Below, piece by piece: positions 31,953 to 42,330 of a DNA stretch of 64,000 nucleotides (positions are counted from its first letter, which is position 1; every line of letters starts with the position of its first letter). The translations under genes and the position numbers were made by a program. Origin of the DNA: Allostella sp. ATCC 35155 (GTDB taxonomy: Bacteria > Pseudomonadota > Alphaproteobacteria > ATCC43930 > Allostellaceae); contig AP019701.1 in assembly GCA_006738865.1 (NCBI GenBank), positions 2,476,001 to 2,540,000 of the forward strand, read 5' to 3'. The notes under the pieces are model-generated. The model was given only the letters and a program-made list of their open reading frames with translations, ran no database searches and was not told the origin of the DNA.

Positions 31953-32603
31953 CTACAGCAGAGCCGTCAGCCCGGAACAGCCCCGTAGATGGAGGTGCGG
32001 GGCGCAACTGTCAAACTCTTCGCCCAGCGTTTCTTCGTCGCGGACCAGCACGGGAATGCAGCCCGCAGCGAGCGCGCACTGCATGTCGACGCCGGCATCG
32101 CCGACGAACCAGACGTCCGGCCCGGCCGCAATACCGCTGCCGGCGAGCGCGGCATGGACCGGATCGGCGGCCGGTTTGTCCGCCGCGGCATCGGTCGCCC
32201 CGACGATCCGCCCGAAGCGCGGCGTCCAGCCGAGATGGTCGGCCTCGATGCGCAGGTAGCGGCCGTTCTTGTTGCTGACGATACCGAGGTAGAGCCCGCG
32301 CTCGCGCGCGCGCTCCAGCAGGTCGAGCGCGCCCAGCATCGGCCGCAGCCCCTCCAGGTGACGCTCCTCGAACGTCTTGTAGAAGAGCTGCTCGGCGTCC
32401 TTCCAGCGCTCGCCGAACAGGCCGGGAAACGTGTCCCGGACGGACTTGCGCACCCGCGCGCGACACTCCGCCTCGGTCCAGGTGGGCTGTTCCATCGCCG
32501 CGAAGGTCGCGTTGAGCGCGCCCGAGATGACGGCCCAGTTGTCGACGAGCGTGTTGTCCCAGTCGAACAGCAGCGCCCTGGGGGGCGCGGCCGGCAGCTT
32601 CAT
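31953..32603 (-). CDS. HAD family hydrolase (phosphoglycolate-phosphatase-like)
   Basis: A 216-residue haloacid dehalogenase-superfamily phosphatase. Motif I is LLFDWDNTLVDN with nucleophile Asp near residue 17, motif II is GIVSNKNG, motif III is a Lys in AADKPAADPV, and motif IV is VWFVGDAGVDMQCALAAG. The alpha-helical cap between motifs I and II places it in the C1 group with Gph and PgmB. The start ATG at 32603 overlaps the stop of the transaminase gene by 4 bp, so the two are translationally coupled. The substrate is unknown; damaged or side-product phosphates are common in this group. Confidence 0.87.
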   Translation of the reverse strand: MKLPAAPPRALLFDWDNTLVDNWAVISGALNATFAAMEQPTWTEAECRARVRKSVRDTFPGLFGERWKDAEQLFYKTFEERHLEGLRPMLGALDLLERARERGLYLGIVSNKNGRYLRIEADHLGWTPRFGRIVGATDAAADKPAADPVHAALAGSGIAAGPDVWFVGDAGVDMQCALAAGCIPVLVRDEETLGEEFDSCAPHLHLRGCSGLTALL

Positions 32604-33493
32604 GCCGCGCGGCCCTGCCCTGCGCCCTGCCCCGTTCCCTGTTCGGCCATATGCACGAGATAGGCCTCGCGCAGGCTGCGGGCGACCGGTCCGGGCTTGC
32701 CGTCGCCGACCGTCGCGTCGTCGATCCGGACGATCGGCGTCACGAATGCGGTGGTGCTGGTGATGAAGGCCTCGCGGGCTTGCTTCGCCTCCTCGACCGT
32801 GAATGGCCGCTCGACGAACTTCAGCCCCTGCTGCTGGGCGATGATCTGCAGAACGGCGATGCGGGTGATGCCGTTGAGGATCGCGTTGTCCGCCTTGCGG
32901 GTGACCACCTCCCCGTCCGCGGTCACGATCCAGGCGTTGGTAGAGGTGCCCTCGGTGACCATGCCGTCGCGCTCGTCGACCTGCCAGGCCTCGAGCGCGC
33001 CCGCCTCGCGCGCCTGTTGCTTGCCGAGGCAGTTCGGCAGCAGGGCCACCGTCTTGATGTCGCACCGCTCCCAGCGGATGTCGGGGATGGTGATGACCTT
33101 GGCGCCGTCGCGCATCAGGGTGGGGCTCGCCGCCTTGGTCCGCTTCGCGGTCATCACGACCGCGGTCTCCGCCGCTGCCGGGAAGGCATGGTCGCGCGGG
33201 GCGACGCCGCGGGTCATCTGGATGTAGATGATGCCGTCGACCACCCGGTTCCGCCGGACCACCTCGCGCATGATGTGCGCCAGCGCCGGCCGTCCCATCG
33301 GCCGCGCGATGCGCAGTTCGTCGAGCGACCGTTCGAGGCGGATCATGTGCCCCTCCTCGTCGATCAGCGCGCCGCGCGAGACCGCGATGACTTCGTATAC
33401 GCCGTCGGCGAACTGGTAGCCCCGGTCCTCGACATGGACGGCGGCTTCGCGATGCGGGACGTACTGGCCGTTGACGTAGGCGACACGGGACAT
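32600..33493 (-). CDS. dat: D-amino acid aminotransferase (class IV PLP enzyme)
   Basis: A 297-residue class IV aminotransferase that interconverts D-amino acids and 2-oxo acids using pyridoxal phosphate. The PLP Lys is Lys147 (RCDIKTVALLPN), Glu181 lies in MVTEGTSTNAWI, and FADGVYEVI with RLERSLDELRI is the N-terminal substrate side. The pattern is nearer to D-alanine transaminase than to branched-chain or aminodeoxychorismate members. It is followed by the HAD gene with a 4-bp overlap. A supply of D-Glu or D-Ala for peptidoglycan or recycling is plausible. Confidence 0.86.
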   Translation of the reverse strand: MSRVAYVNGQYVPHREAAVHVEDRGYQFADGVYEVIAVSRGALIDEEGHMIRLERSLDELRIARPMGRPALAHIMREVVRRNRVVDGIIYIQMTRGVAPRDHAFPAAAETAVVMTAKRTKAASPTLMRDGAKVITIPDIRWERCDIKTVALLPNCLGKQQAREAGALEAWQVDERDGMVTEGTSTNAWIVTADGEVVTRKADNAILNGITRIAVLQIIAQQQGLKFVERPFTVEEAKQAREAFITSTTAFVTPIVRIDDATVGDGKPGPVARSLREAYLVHMAEQGTGQGAGQGRAA

Positions 33494-33545
33494 GGATCGA
33501 GCCTCTGGACGATAGGCGGGATTTGGCGCAGGTGCGCCCTGGATA

Positions 33546-34922
33546 TCAGAAATATTCGAGGCGTACCGCGAACATCTTCTCGACCTTGCGGACGGCGCCG
33601 CTGGTGGCCATCAGCACCACCCGGTCGTCCGTCTTGATGACGGTCGAGCCGCGCGGAATGATCACGGTCGAGCCACGCACGACCGCGCCGACGATAATGC
33701 CGTCCGGCAGGTCGATCTCGCGCAGCGGGCGGCCGACGAGCGCGGACGTCTCCATCGCCTCGGCCTCGATGATCTCGCCGAAGCCCTCGCGCAGGGTGTT
33801 CACCGCCCGGATGCGGCCGCGCCGGACGTGCTGGAGGATGTTCGAGACGGTGATCGAGCGCGGATTGACCACGGCATCGATGCCGAGATTGGTCACCAGC
33901 GGCTCGTAGCTCGGCTTGTTGATCAGCGTCACGACGCGCTCGGCGCCGAGGCGCTTGGCCAGCACCGAACTCAGCACGTTGACCTCGTCGTCGTCGGTGA
34001 CGGCGATCATGGTCTCGGCCGTGCCGATGTTCGCCTCCTCCAGGATCTCGGTGTCGAGCCCGTCGCCGTTCAGGACGACGACATGGCCGAGATGCTGGCA
34101 GATCTCGGTCGCGCGCTGCTTGTCGAGCTCGATGATCTTGATCGAGACCTGCGGGAAGCGCTCCTCGATCTCCTGCGCGACATAGAGGCCGATGCTGCCG
34201 CCACCGACGACGACGACCCGGCGGCCGGGCTGTTCCTCATGGCCGAAGGCCGACATCGCCCGCGTGACGTGCTTGGTGTCGGCGACGAAATAGACCTCGT
34301 CGCCCGCCAGCATGGTCTCGTCACTCTCGGGCACGATGGGGCGTCCGTCGCGGATGATGCCGACGATGGTGATGTTGAGATCGGGGAACAGGCCGGTCAG
34401 CTGGCGCAGCGGCGTGTTGACGATCGGACAGTCCGACAGGCAGCGCACGCCGACGACCCGCACCAGCCCGTCCGCCATCGAGAGCACGTCGAATGCCCCC
34501 GGCACCTCGAGCCGACGGGTGATGGCGTGCGCCACCTCGATCTCCGGCGAGATGATCACGTCGATCGGCAGGTGCTCGTTGTCGAACAGCCGGCGCCATT
34601 CCGGCTTCTGATAGATCTGGGCCCGGATGCGCGCGATCTTGGTCGGCACGTTGAAGAGCGCATGGCCGACCTGACAGGCGACCATGTTCACCTCGTCGGC
34701 ATGCGTCACGGCGATCAGCATGTCGGCATCCTCGGCGCCCGCCTCGGCCAGCACGTCCGGATGAGACGCGTGCCCGACGATGCCGCGCACGTCGTGGGTG
34801 TCCGACAGGCGCTGGATCAGCTCGGCGGACAGGTCGATGATGGTGACGCTGTTGCCGCTCGCGGCGAGATAGCGGGCGATGCTGCTGCCGACCTGGCCGG
34901 CGCCGCAGATGACGACCTTCAA
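33546..34922 (-). CDS. trkA: Trk system potassium uptake regulatory protein TrkA
   Basis: A 458-residue cytoplasmic regulator of Trk potassium channels. Two tandem RCK units are present. Each has an NAD-binding GxGxxG (ICGAGQVGSSIARYL at residues 5-19 and VVGGGSIGLYVAQEIEERF about 234-252), an Asp or Glu at the end of the second strand, and a TrkA-C ligand domain. It lies 31 bp downstream of ntrX, an arrangement conserved in Rhodospirillales and Rhizobiales. No TrkH channel gene is adjacent. Confidence 0.95.
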   Translation of the reverse strand: MKVVICGAGQVGSSIARYLAASGNSVTIIDLSAELIQRLSDTHDVRGIVGHASHPDVLAEAGAEDADMLIAVTHADEVNMVACQVGHALFNVPTKIARIRAQIYQKPEWRRLFDNEHLPIDVIISPEIEVAHAITRRLEVPGAFDVLSMADGLVRVVGVRCLSDCPIVNTPLRQLTGLFPDLNITIVGIIRDGRPIVPESDETMLAGDEVYFVADTKHVTRAMSAFGHEEQPGRRVVVVGGGSIGLYVAQEIEERFPQVSIKIIELDKQRATEICQHLGHVVVLNGDGLDTEILEEANIGTAETMIAVTDDDEVNVLSSVLAKRLGAERVVTLINKPSYEPLVTNLGIDAVVNPRSITVSNILQHVRRGRIRAVNTLREGFGEIIEAEAMETSALVGRPLREIDLPDGIIVGAVVRGSTVIIPRGSTVIKTDDRVVLMATSGAVRKVEKMFAVRLEYF

Positions 34923-34953
34923 CGATCCACCCCTGCGGTCATGGCCCTTGGGG

Positions 34954-36357
34954 TCACGGCACCACCCGGAGCTGGCGCTCGTCGCCGTTGACGCCGAGCG
35001 ACTTGAGCTTGCGGTGCAGCGCCGAACGCTCCATGCCGACGAACGCCGCCGTCCGCGAGATGTTGCCGCCGAAGCGCGTCAGCTGGGCCAGGAGGTATTG
35101 CCGCTCGAAGACCTCGCGGGCCTCGCGCAGCGGCAGCGCCATGATCTCGCCGGCCTTGTCCCAGCGCAGCACGGCCGGCGTCGTCTGGCCGATCTCGGCC
35201 GGCAGCATGTCCGCGCGGATCGGCTCGCGGCCATCGCCGGGCGCCATGATCAGCAGCCAGTCCATGACGTTGCGCAGCTGCCGCACGTTGCCCGGCCATT
35301 CGTAGGCCTGCAGCGCGGCCAGCGCGTCCTCTCCCAGCACGCGCGCCGGCAGGCCCGATGCTTCGGACGAGCGGACGAGGAAGTGCCGGGCCAGGAACGG
35401 GATGTCCTCGCGCCGCTCGCGCAGCGACGGCACGCGGATCGGAACAACGTTCAGGCGGTAGAACAGATCCTCGCGGAAGCGGCCGGCCGCCATCTCCCCC
35501 GTCAGGTCGCGGTTGGTGGAGGCGATGACGCGGACGTCGACCTCGACCCGGGTCGATCCGCCGACCCGCTCGAAGGTCTGGTCCTGGAGCGCGCGGACGA
35601 TCTTGCCCTGCGTCTCCAGCGGCATGTCGGCGACCTCGTCGAGCAGCAGCGTACCGCCATGGGCCAGTTCGAAGATGCCAACCTTGCGGCGTCCGTCCGC
35701 GCCCTCGGCTCCCTCGGTCCCGAACAGCTCGATCTCGAGCCGGTCCGGCCGCATCGTCGCGCAGTTGAGCACCAGGAACGGCCCGTCGGCCCGGCGCGAT
35801 TGGCCGTGCACCAAGCGGGCCACCACCTCCTTGCCCGCGCCGGCGGGGCCCGTCACCAGCACGCGGCTGCCGGTCGGCGCCACGCGTTCGATGGCCTGGC
35901 GGATCTGCCCGATGGCGTGGGACTGCCCCACCAGCTCGGTGGAACCGCCAGTGCGCAGCCGCAGCTCCTCGTTCTCGCGGCGCAGCCGCGCGGCCTCGAT
36001 GGCGCGCTCGATCAGCACGAGCAGGCGATCGGTCTTGAAGGGCTTCTCGACGAAGTCGTAGGCGCCGAGCTTGATCGCCTGCACCGCGGTCTCGATCGTG
36101 CCGTGACCGCTGATCATCAGGACGGGAAGGTTGGGATGATCGCGGCGCAGGACGTCGAGAATGCCCATCCCGTCGAGCTCGCTGCCCTGCAGCCAGATGT
36201 CGAGGATGACGAGGCTCGGTCGGCGCGCGCCGACGGCGGCAAGCGCCGCGCGCGAATCTCCGGCTTCGCGCGTCGCAAAGCCCTCGTCGCGCAGCACACC
36301 CGCGATGAGCATGCGGATGTCCGCCTCGTCGTCGACGATCAGGATGTCATGCGCCAT
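34954..36357 (-). CDS. ntrX: Nitrogen response regulator NtrX (sigma54-type, no GAFTGA)
   Basis: A 467-residue response regulator of the NtrYX system for nitrogen, redox and envelope control. The receiver has phosphoacceptor Asp53 (VILDIWLQG) and Lys105 (VEKPF). The AAA domain (about 140-370) has Walker A GPAGAGKE (170-177) and Walker [13 protein letters not shown]. The canonical GAFTGA loop that contacts sigma54 is replaced by [15 protein letters not shown] (about 213-227). The C-terminal Fis helix ([26 protein letters not shown]) binds DNA. It overlaps ntrY by 11 bp. It probably acts as a DNA-binding regulator without classical sigma54 activation. Confidence 0.94.
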   Translation of the reverse strand: MAHDILIVDDEADIRMLIAGVLRDEGFATREAGDSRAALAAVGARRPSLVILDIWLQGSELDGMGILDVLRRDHPNLPVLMISGHGTIETAVQAIKLGAYDFVEKPFKTDRLLVLIERAIEAARLRRENEELRLRTGGSTELVGQSHAIGQIRQAIERVAPTGSRVLVTGPAGAGKEVVARLVHGQSRRADGPFLVLNCATMRPDRLEIELFGTEGAEGADGRRKVGIFELAHGGTLLLDEVADMPLETQGKIVRALQDQTFERVGGSTRVEVDVRVIASTNRDLTGEMAAGRFREDLFYRLNVVPIRVPSLRERREDIPFLARHFLVRSSEASGLPARVLGEDALAALQAYEWPGNVRQLRNVMDWLLIMAPGDGREPIRADMLPAEIGQTTPAVLRWDKAGEIMALPLREAREVFERQYLLAQLTRFGGNISRTAAFVGMERSALHRKLKSLGVNGDERQLRVVP

Positions 36358-38626
36358 GGGTGCCGGACTTTCTCATGGCGGTTCCCGGATCCGTCAAGGG
36401 CGTTTCCGGCTGTGCCGACACGGCCGCCGGGTGCGGAATGACCAGCTCCACGCATGCGCCGCCTCCCTGCCGGTCACCCAGGACGAGGTCTCCACCATGA
36501 TCCTCCATGATCTTTTTGACGATGGCGAGCCCGAGGCCCGTGCCCTTGGCGCGCGTCGTGACATATGGCTCGGCCAGTCGCTCCCGGCCCTCCGACGGCA
36601 GCCCGCGACCATTGTCTTCGACAACGATGCGGACCCCGCTTTCGTCCCACACGAGTCGCACATCGACGAACCCGGCCTCGCCCGCGGTCCCGTCGGGCCG
36701 GCCGTCGATCGAGTCGACGGCATTCTGCAGCAGGTTGGTCAGCGCCTGGGCGATCTGCCGCCGGTCGCATCGCACGGACTGCCGCCCGGCATCGGGCATT
36801 TCCAGGCCGAACCGGATGTCCGGCCGCGCGCTGCGCTGGAGGAAGACGGCCTGCCGGCAGATGTCGCCGAGATCCTCCTGGCGCATCACCGGCGCCGGCA
36901 TGCGCGCGAAGGACGAGAACTCGTCGACCATGCGGCCAATGTCGCCGACCTGGCGGATGATCGTGTCGGTGCAGAGCTGGAACGTCTCGGGATCGGACGT
37001 GATCTCCTTGGCATAGCGTCGCTTCAGGCGCTCCGCCGAAAGCTGGATCGGCGTCAGCGGATTCTTGATCTCGTGCGCGATGCGGCGCGCGACATCGGCC
37101 CAGGCGGCTTTGCGCTGGGCCGACAGAAGCTCCGAGATGTCGTCGAACGTCACGACGTAGCCGAGGGTTTCCTCGCCCGCCTTCTCGGCGGCCAACCGCA
37201 CGATCAGGGTGCGCTTGCGGCCGTCGCGAAGCAACTCCACCTGCCCCTCGATCGAGCGCCCGTCGGCCTCGCGCACCTGGACCAGAAGCTCGGCCATCTC
37301 CGGCACCGCCTGCGCCAGATCCGCGCCGAGCCAGCCGTCGAGGTCGATGCCGAGCAGCAGGCTGGCCGAGCGGTTCGGCAGGTTGATCGCCCCGTCGCGG
37401 TCGAGCCCGATGACCCCGGCCGACACGCCCGACAGCACCATCTCGGTGAATCGCCGGCGGACTTCGAGCTGCTGGTTGGCCTCGACCAGTTCGCCGCGCT
37501 GCGACTGCAGCTGCCGCGTCATACGGTTGAAGGCGCGGCTCAGCGTATCGATTTCGTCGCCGTTCTCGCGCTCGGTGACGCGCACGCCGAGATCGCCGGC
37601 GCGCACCCGCTCCGCCGCTTCGACCAGCGAGCCGAGCGGCCGCGCCAGCCGGTTCGCCAGCATCAGCGCCGCCCACACGGCGGCCAGCAGAAGCAGCAGT
37701 GCGACGACCAGGAAAAGCAGGCCGAAGGTGATCTGGATGCCCGAGCGCCGGCCCTCGAGGTCGCGGTACTCCGCCACTGCCTTCTCGGTCCGCTCGAGAT
37801 GACCGATCACCCGCGGGTCGATGAAGCGGCCGACATAGAGGAAGGCGTTGCCGTCCTCGTCGAGACGGGTCAGCGCCCGCACCCGGTCGTCGCTTTCGCT
37901 GGTCAGGACGGCGATCATGCCGCTGCGCGCCTCGGCCATCGCCCATTCCGGGATCGGGTCGAACTCGAGGGCGAAGCTGATGCTGGAGCGCGCCAGAACC
38001 CGGCCGCTGCGGTCGAACACCATCGCCTCGCTCAACCCGCGGACCCGCGCCTGGGTGGCGACGATCTGGTTGAAGCGCTGCGGGTTGCCGATGAAGAGCG
38101 AGGAGTCGCGCGTGAGGTCGGCCGCCATGGCCGAGACGTCGGCGCGGATGACGTTCTGATGCTCCTCCAGATAGGCGTAGGCGACCGCGCGCGATTCGAC
38201 GACGGCCGTACGCACCGTCTCGCTGAACCAGTTCTGGATGCCGAAATTGAAGAAGAGGAACGAGAAGACCGCGATGACGATGGTCGGCGTCACCGAGAGC
38301 AGGCTGAAAAGCGCCACGAAGCGGACGTGCAGTCGGGCGCCCGCCATCCCGCGCCGCCGCTGCACCCAGAGCGCGACCAGGCGCCGCGCCACCACCGCGC
38401 CCAGCAGCAGCAGCAGCACGAGGTCGAGGTTCAGCAGCAGCAGGACCGTGTCCGGGTCGGGCCCGAAGGGCGGCTTGCTGGTGATGACGACGTAGGTCGT
38501 GATGCCGGAGATGAGGGCGGCGATCGCGAGTGCAACCGCCAGCTTGCGTGCCAGCCCGATCCGGCTCAACCACCGCAGAAGTCGATTGGGGATGCTCTCA
38601 CCGCCGACCGCGGATTCCGAATCCAT
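36347..38626 (-). CDS. ntrY: Sensor histidine kinase NtrY
   Basis: A 759-residue membrane sensor kinase. Membrane segments are near residues 30-50, 62-80, 103-128 and 298-322, enclosing a periplasmic sensor of about 170 residues (130-297). A HAMP domain (about 322-375), a PAS domain (395-500), a HisKA domain with phosphoacceptor His518 (RRIAHEIKNPLTPIQLS) and an ATPase domain (VVEDNGRGLP, GTGLGLAIVKKI) follow. It phosphorylates NtrX and overlaps its gene by 11 bp. The layout is normal for alphaproteobacteria, where NtrY responds to nitrogen or oxygen status. Confidence 0.95.
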   Translation of the reverse strand: MDSESAVGGESIPNRLLRWLSRIGLARKLAVALAIAALISGITTYVVITSKPPFGPDPDTVLLLLNLDLVLLLLLGAVVARRLVALWVQRRRGMAGARLHVRFVALFSLLSVTPTIVIAVFSFLFFNFGIQNWFSETVRTAVVESRAVAYAYLEEHQNVIRADVSAMAADLTRDSSLFIGNPQRFNQIVATQARVRGLSEAMVFDRSGRVLARSSISFALEFDPIPEWAMAEARSGMIAVLTSESDDRVRALTRLDEDGNAFLYVGRFIDPRVIGHLERTEKAVAEYRDLEGRRSGIQITFGLLFLVVALLLLLAAVWAALMLANRLARPLGSLVEAAERVRAGDLGVRVTERENGDEIDTLSRAFNRMTRQLQSQRGELVEANQQLEVRRRFTEMVLSGVSAGVIGLDRDGAINLPNRSASLLLGIDLDGWLGADLAQAVPEMAELLVQVREADGRSIEGQVELLRDGRKRTLIVRLAAEKAGEETLGYVVTFDDISELLSAQRKAAWADVARRIAHEIKNPLTPIQLSAERLKRRYAKEITSDPETFQLCTDTIIRQVGDIGRMVDEFSSFARMPAPVMRQEDLGDICRQAVFLQRSARPDIRFGLEMPDAGRQSVRCDRRQIAQALTNLLQNAVDSIDGRPDGTAGEAGFVDVRLVWDESGVRIVVEDNGRGLPSEGRERLAEPYVTTRAKGTGLGLAIVKKIMEDHGGDLVLGDRQGGGACVELVIPHPAAVSAQPETPLTDPGTAMRKSGTHGA

Positions 38627-38677
38627 CGAAATGCCCGGCTGCAGGCGATCCGTGGAGGGCCACGAATCTGACAGGCG

Positions 38678-40126
38678 TCACCGTACTCCGCGCACGACCT
38701 GGATGTCCAACTCGCGGATCTTCTTGCGCAGGGTGTTGCGGTTGAGGCCGAGCAGCTGCGCCGCCCGGATCTGGTTGCCGCGCGTCGCCGTCAGGGTCAG
38801 CGAAATCAGCGGCCGCTCGATCTCCCGCAGGACCCGGTCGTACAGGCCCGCCGCGGGCAGGGCCTCGCCATGGGCCGAGAAGTACTCCTTGAGGTGCCGC
38901 TCGGCGGCCTGCCCCAGCCCCTCGCCCGACGGCGCGTCCTCGGCCGCCGAGCCGGCCGCCTGGACCTCCGCCAGTTCCTGGTCGATGACGTCGGTGCCGA
39001 TCGTCTCCTGGGCGTAGAGGGCCGCCAGCCGTCGCACCAGGTTCTCGAGCTCGCGGACGTTGCCCGGCCAGCGATAGGCCTTCAGGCGCTCCATCGCCGC
39101 CTGGTCGATCGCCTTGAGCGGCAATCCCTGCCGGGCGACCTGCGAGAGAAAATGCCGGACCAGGGCCGGCACGTCCTCCGTCCGCTCCCGCAGCGGCGGC
39201 AGGCGGATGGGAACGACGTTCAGACGGTAGAAGAGATCCTCGCGGAAGAGGCCCTGCCGGATCATCTGCCGCAGGTCGCGGTGCGTCGCGGCGACGATCC
39301 GGACGTCGGTGCGGATCGGCGTCCGGCCGCCGACCGCGGTGTACTCGCCTTCCTGCAGCACCCGCAGCAGCCGGGTCTGCGCCTCGATCGGCATGTCGCC
39401 GATCTCGTCGAGGAAGAGCGTGCCGCCCTGGGCCTGCTCGAAGCGGCCGGCCGATCGGGTCGTCGCGCCGGTGAAGGCCCCCTTCTCGTGCCCGAACAGC
39501 TCGCTCTCGATCAGCTCGCGCGGGATCGCCGCCATGTTGATCGCCACGAACGGCCCGGAGCGCCGCTTGCCGAAATCGTGCAGCGCGCGCGCCACCAGTT
39601 CCTTGCCGGTGCCGGACTCGCCGAAGATCATGACCGTCAGGTCGGTGCCCATCAGGCGGGCCAGGACGCGGTAGATCTCCTGCATCGCCGGCGACCGGCC
39701 GATCAGCGGCAGCTGCTCCTCGCTCTCGGCCGCGTCGTCGGAGGGCGTGGCCGGCTTGGGCTGGGTGAGCGCGCGCTCGACCGTCGAGACCAGTTCGCGC
39801 AGGTCGAAGGGCTTGGGCAGATATTCGAAAGCACCGCGCTCGGTCGCCTTGACGGCGGTCAGCAGGGTATTCTGCGCGCTCATGACGATGATGCGCAGCT
39901 CGGGACGCAGCTTCTTGATGCGCGGGACGAGGTCGAGGCCGTTCTCGTCCGGCATGACGACGTCGGTGATCACGAGGTCGCCCTCGCCGTCCTCGACCCA
40001 GCGCCACAGCGTGGCGGCGTTCCCGGTCGTGCGCACATCGTGCCCCAGCCGCGCCAGCGCCTGGGTCAGCACCGTCCGGATGGCCCGGTCGTCGTCGGCG
40101 ATCAGGATGGTGGCCGGCGCCATCAC
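38678..40126 (-). CDS. ntrC: Nitrogen regulation protein NtrC (sigma54 activator)
   Basis: A 482-residue response regulator. The receiver has the acidic pair Asp11-Asp12 region and phosphoacceptor Asp55 (LVITDVVMP). The AAA+ domain has Walker A GESGTGKE (169-176), an intact sigma54 loop GAFTGA (216-221) and Walker [14 protein letters not shown]. The Fis-type DNA-binding domain is at the end ([20 protein letters not shown]). It overlaps ntrB by 4 bp (ATGA) and lies 51 bp upstream of ntrY. Under nitrogen limitation it activates glutamine synthetase, ammonium transport and catabolic promoters. Confidence 0.97.
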   Translation of the reverse strand: MMAPATILIADDDRAIRTVLTQALARLGHDVRTTGNAATLWRWVEDGEGDLVITDVVMPDENGLDLVPRIKKLRPELRIIVMSAQNTLLTAVKATERGAFEYLPKPFDLRELVSTVERALTQPKPATPSDDAAESEEQLPLIGRSPAMQEIYRVLARLMGTDLTVMIFGESGTGKELVARALHDFGKRRSGPFVAINMAAIPRELIESELFGHEKGAFTGATTRSAGRFEQAQGGTLFLDEIGDMPIEAQTRLLRVLQEGEYTAVGGRTPIRTDVRIVAATHRDLRQMIRQGLFREDLFYRLNVVPIRLPPLRERTEDVPALVRHFLSQVARQGLPLKAIDQAAMERLKAYRWPGNVRELENLVRRLAALYAQETIGTDVIDQELAEVQAAGSAAEDAPSGEGLGQAAERHLKEYFSAHGEALPAAGLYDRVLREIERPLISLTLTATRGNQIRAAQLLGLNRNTLRKKIRELDIQVVRGVR

Positions 40127-41241
40127 CGGGTTCCTTCCTGCTCGAACATCGGCAGCTTGATCCGGAACGTCGTCCGCCGCTGCTGGCTGTCGAACTCGAT
40201 CAGGCCGCCATGGTCGTCGACGATCTTGGCCACCAGCGCGAGGCCCAGCCCCTTGCCGTTGTGCTTCGTCGTCACGAAGGGATCGAACAGGTTGGGTCGC
40301 AGTCGCTCGGGGATGCCGCTGCCATTGTCCTGCACCGTGACGACGAGCGGCAGGTGCATCCGGCTTTCGGTTCCGGGCACCGCCAGCCGTACGCCCTGCT
40401 GGTATGCCGTCGACAGCATGATCTCTCCACCTTGCTCAGGCACGGCCTCGGCCGCGTTCTTCACGAGGTTGAGCAATACCTGTACCAGCATGTCCCGGTT
40501 GCCCAGGACCGGCGGCAGCGACGGGTCGTAGAGCTCGACGAACCGGACCCCGCGGGCGAAGCCGGACTCCGCCAGGCGCCGGACATGCTCCAGCACCTCG
40601 TGGATGTTGACGGCGCTGCGCTCGATCGGGCGACTGTCGGAAAAGACCTCCATGCGGTCGACCAGCGCGCAGATGCGATCGGTCTCGTCGCAGATGAGGC
40701 GGGTCAGTTCCCGGTCGGCATGGCTGGCGTTCTGCTCCAGGAGCTGGGCCGCGCCGCGGATGCCCGAGAGTGGGTTCTTGACCTCGTGCGCCAGGATCGC
40801 GGCCATCGCGCTGACCGAACGCGCCGCGCCGCGATGGGTCATCTGATGGTCGATGCGCTCGACGATCGATCGCGGCTGCAGGGTCACGACATAGAGGGAC
40901 GGCCCGTCGCCGAGCGGTGCCACCTGGACGGTGACGAGCTGGGTGCCGGTCCGCGGCGTGTCGACGCCGACGCCATGCTCGACCATGCGGCCGCCGGTCT
41001 GCCGGACGCTCGCCACCAGCGCGCAGACGGGACTGTCCGGCGGCAGCAGCACGTCCAGTCCACGCGTGACCATCGTCGGCAGGCCCATGTCGAAGAACTG
41101 CTCGGCCGCCGGGTTGGCGAAGCGGATTCCCAGCCGCTCGTCGACGACCAGGACCGGGTCCACCAGGGTTGCCAGGATCGCCGCCGCATCCACCTCGGGA
41201 CGCGCGGTGCGGCGGGCCCAGGCGAGCGCGCGACGGCCCAT
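40123..41241 (-). CDS. ntrB: Nitrogen sensor kinase/phosphatase NtrB
   Basis: A 372-residue cytoplasmic histidine kinase controlled by PII. It has a PAS domain (about 20-125), phosphoacceptor His152 in [21 protein letters not shown], an N-box ([13 protein letters not shown]) and a G-box ([39 protein letters not shown]). It lacks membrane segments, as expected for NtrB rather than NtrY. It follows dusB directly: the dusB stop and ntrB start are adjacent within 2 bp, which repeats the nifR3-ntrB order of Rhodobacter and Azospirillum. Confidence 0.96.
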   Translation of the reverse strand: MGRRALAWARRTARPEVDAAAILATLVDPVLVVDERLGIRFANPAAEQFFDMGLPTMVTRGLDVLLPPDSPVCALVASVRQTGGRMVEHGVGVDTPRTGTQLVTVQVAPLGDGPSLYVVTLQPRSIVERIDHQMTHRGAARSVSAMAAILAHEVKNPLSGIRGAAQLLEQNASHADRELTRLICDETDRICALVDRMEVFSDSRPIERSAVNIHEVLEHVRRLAESGFARGVRFVELYDPSLPPVLGNRDMLVQVLLNLVKNAAEAVPEQGGEIMLSTAYQQGVRLAVPGTESRMHLPLVVTVQDNGSGIPERLRPNLFDPFVTTKHNGKGLGLALVAKIVDDHGGLIEFDSQQRRTTFRIKLPMFEQEGTR

Positions 41242-41242
41242 C

Positions 41243-42229
41243 TCAGGCCGCCAGCCGGTCGAGCTGGGGATCGTAGAACTGGTGGATCAGCGCACGGACC
41301 TCCTCGGGATCATGCGTCTGGTTGACCCGCGCCCGGAACTCCGAGGAGGCCGGCAGGCCCTTGCTGTACCAGCCGACATGCTTGCGCGCGACCATCAGCC
41401 CCGGCTCGCGGCCGTAGTGGCCCAGCATCGCCTCGTAATGCTCCAGCAGAATGTCACGCTGCTCGGCCAGCGGCGGGTCCGGCAGGCGGCGGCCGCTGCG
41501 CAGGAATTCCATGGCCTGGGCGAGGAACCAGGGCCGCCCATAGGCGCCGCGACCGATCATCACGCCGTCGGCGCCGGACTGCTCGCGGATTGTCGCGACG
41601 TCGTCGAGCGTCGTCACGTCGCCGTTGGCGACGACCGGAATGCGCACCGCCTCCTTGACCTGGCGGATGAAGCTCCAGTCGGCCCGGCCGGCGTAGAACT
41701 GGCAGCGGGTGCGGCCGTGCACCGTGACCATGCGGATGCCGCACTCCTCGGCGATCCGCGCCAGACGCGGGGCGTTGCGGCTGCCGTCGTCCCAGCCGGT
41801 CCGCATCTTGAGGGTGACGGGCAGCGACACGGCCTTCACCGTCGCCTCCAGAATGCGCGCGGCATGCGCCTCGTCGCGCATCAGCGCCGACCCCGCATGG
41901 CCGTTCACCACCTTCTTCACCGGGCAGCCGAAATTGATGTCGATGATGCGGGCGCCGCGATCCTGATTGAGGCGCGCCGCCTCGGCCATGACATGCGGCT
42001 CGCATCCGGCAAGCTGGACCGCCATCGGCTGCTCGTCGGCTTCCGTCGTCGCCATCCGCAAGGTCTGCCGCGTCTGCCGGATCATCGCCTCGCTGGCGAT
42101 CATCTCGGACACGACGAGGCCGGCGCCGTGCCGCTTGACCAGCCGACGGAAGGGAAGATCGGTCACGCCGGACATCGGCGCCAGGATCACCGGCGCCTCC
42201 AGGGCGACCGGACCGATTTGAATGCTCAT
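41243..42229 (-). CDS. dusB: tRNA-dihydrouridine synthase (DusB/NifR3)
   Basis: A 328-residue flavin enzyme that reduces uridines in tRNA D-loops. [16 protein letters not shown] opens the protein, [10 protein letters not shown] and [23 protein letters not shown] carry the catalytic Cys (GCPVKK), and [13 protein letters not shown] and [15 protein letters not shown] bind FMN phosphate. It is the first gene of the leftward dusB-ntrBC-ntrYX unit, with a promoter about 40 bp upstream. The leader can form a stem just ahead of the start, with GGAAAG in its loop. Regulation of the ntr genes is probably tied to it. Confidence 0.94.
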   Translation of the reverse strand: MSIQIGPVALEAPVILAPMSGVTDLPFRRLVKRHGAGLVVSEMIASEAMIRQTRQTLRMATTEADEQPMAVQLAGCEPHVMAEAARLNQDRGARIIDINFGCPVKKVVNGHAGSALMRDEAHAARILEATVKAVSLPVTLKMRTGWDDGSRNAPRLARIAEECGIRMVTVHGRTRCQFYAGRADWSFIRQVKEAVRIPVVANGDVTTLDDVATIREQSGADGVMIGRGAYGRPWFLAQAMEFLRSGRRLPDPPLAEQRDILLEHYEAMLGHYGREPGLMVARKHVGWYSKGLPASSEFRARVNQTHDPEEVRALIHQFYDPQLDRLAA

Positions 42230-42268
42230 TTGTTGGGCAAACTTTCCAAATGCTCAACAGATAGGCAG

Positions 42269-42298
42269 AATATACCGTTTCTGTTGCGCTGCAACCAA
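42269..42298 (-). promoter_or_regulatory. sigma70-type promoter of dusB-ntrBC
   Basis: On the minus strand TTGGTT (42298-42293), an 18-bp spacer and TATATT (42274-42269) form a good promoter. Transcription would start near 42262, giving a leader of about 33 nt. This is the only strongly AT-rich stretch in the gap between dusB and the cytochrome-assembly gene. Confidence 0.55.
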
Positions 42299-42330
42299 AG
42301 ATTTGGCGCGCCGTCCCACGGCGGCAAGCG

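Noticed and set aside
32604-33065. Extended frame making the HAD protein 370 residues
   Set aside because: The added part lies in another frame of the transaminase gene and has no family similarity; the 4-bp overlap start is typical.
40123-42330. Sigma54 (GG-N10-GC) promoter for the ntr genes
   Set aside because: No convincing -24/-12 pair was found by eye near dusB or ntrB; a sigma70-type promoter fits better.
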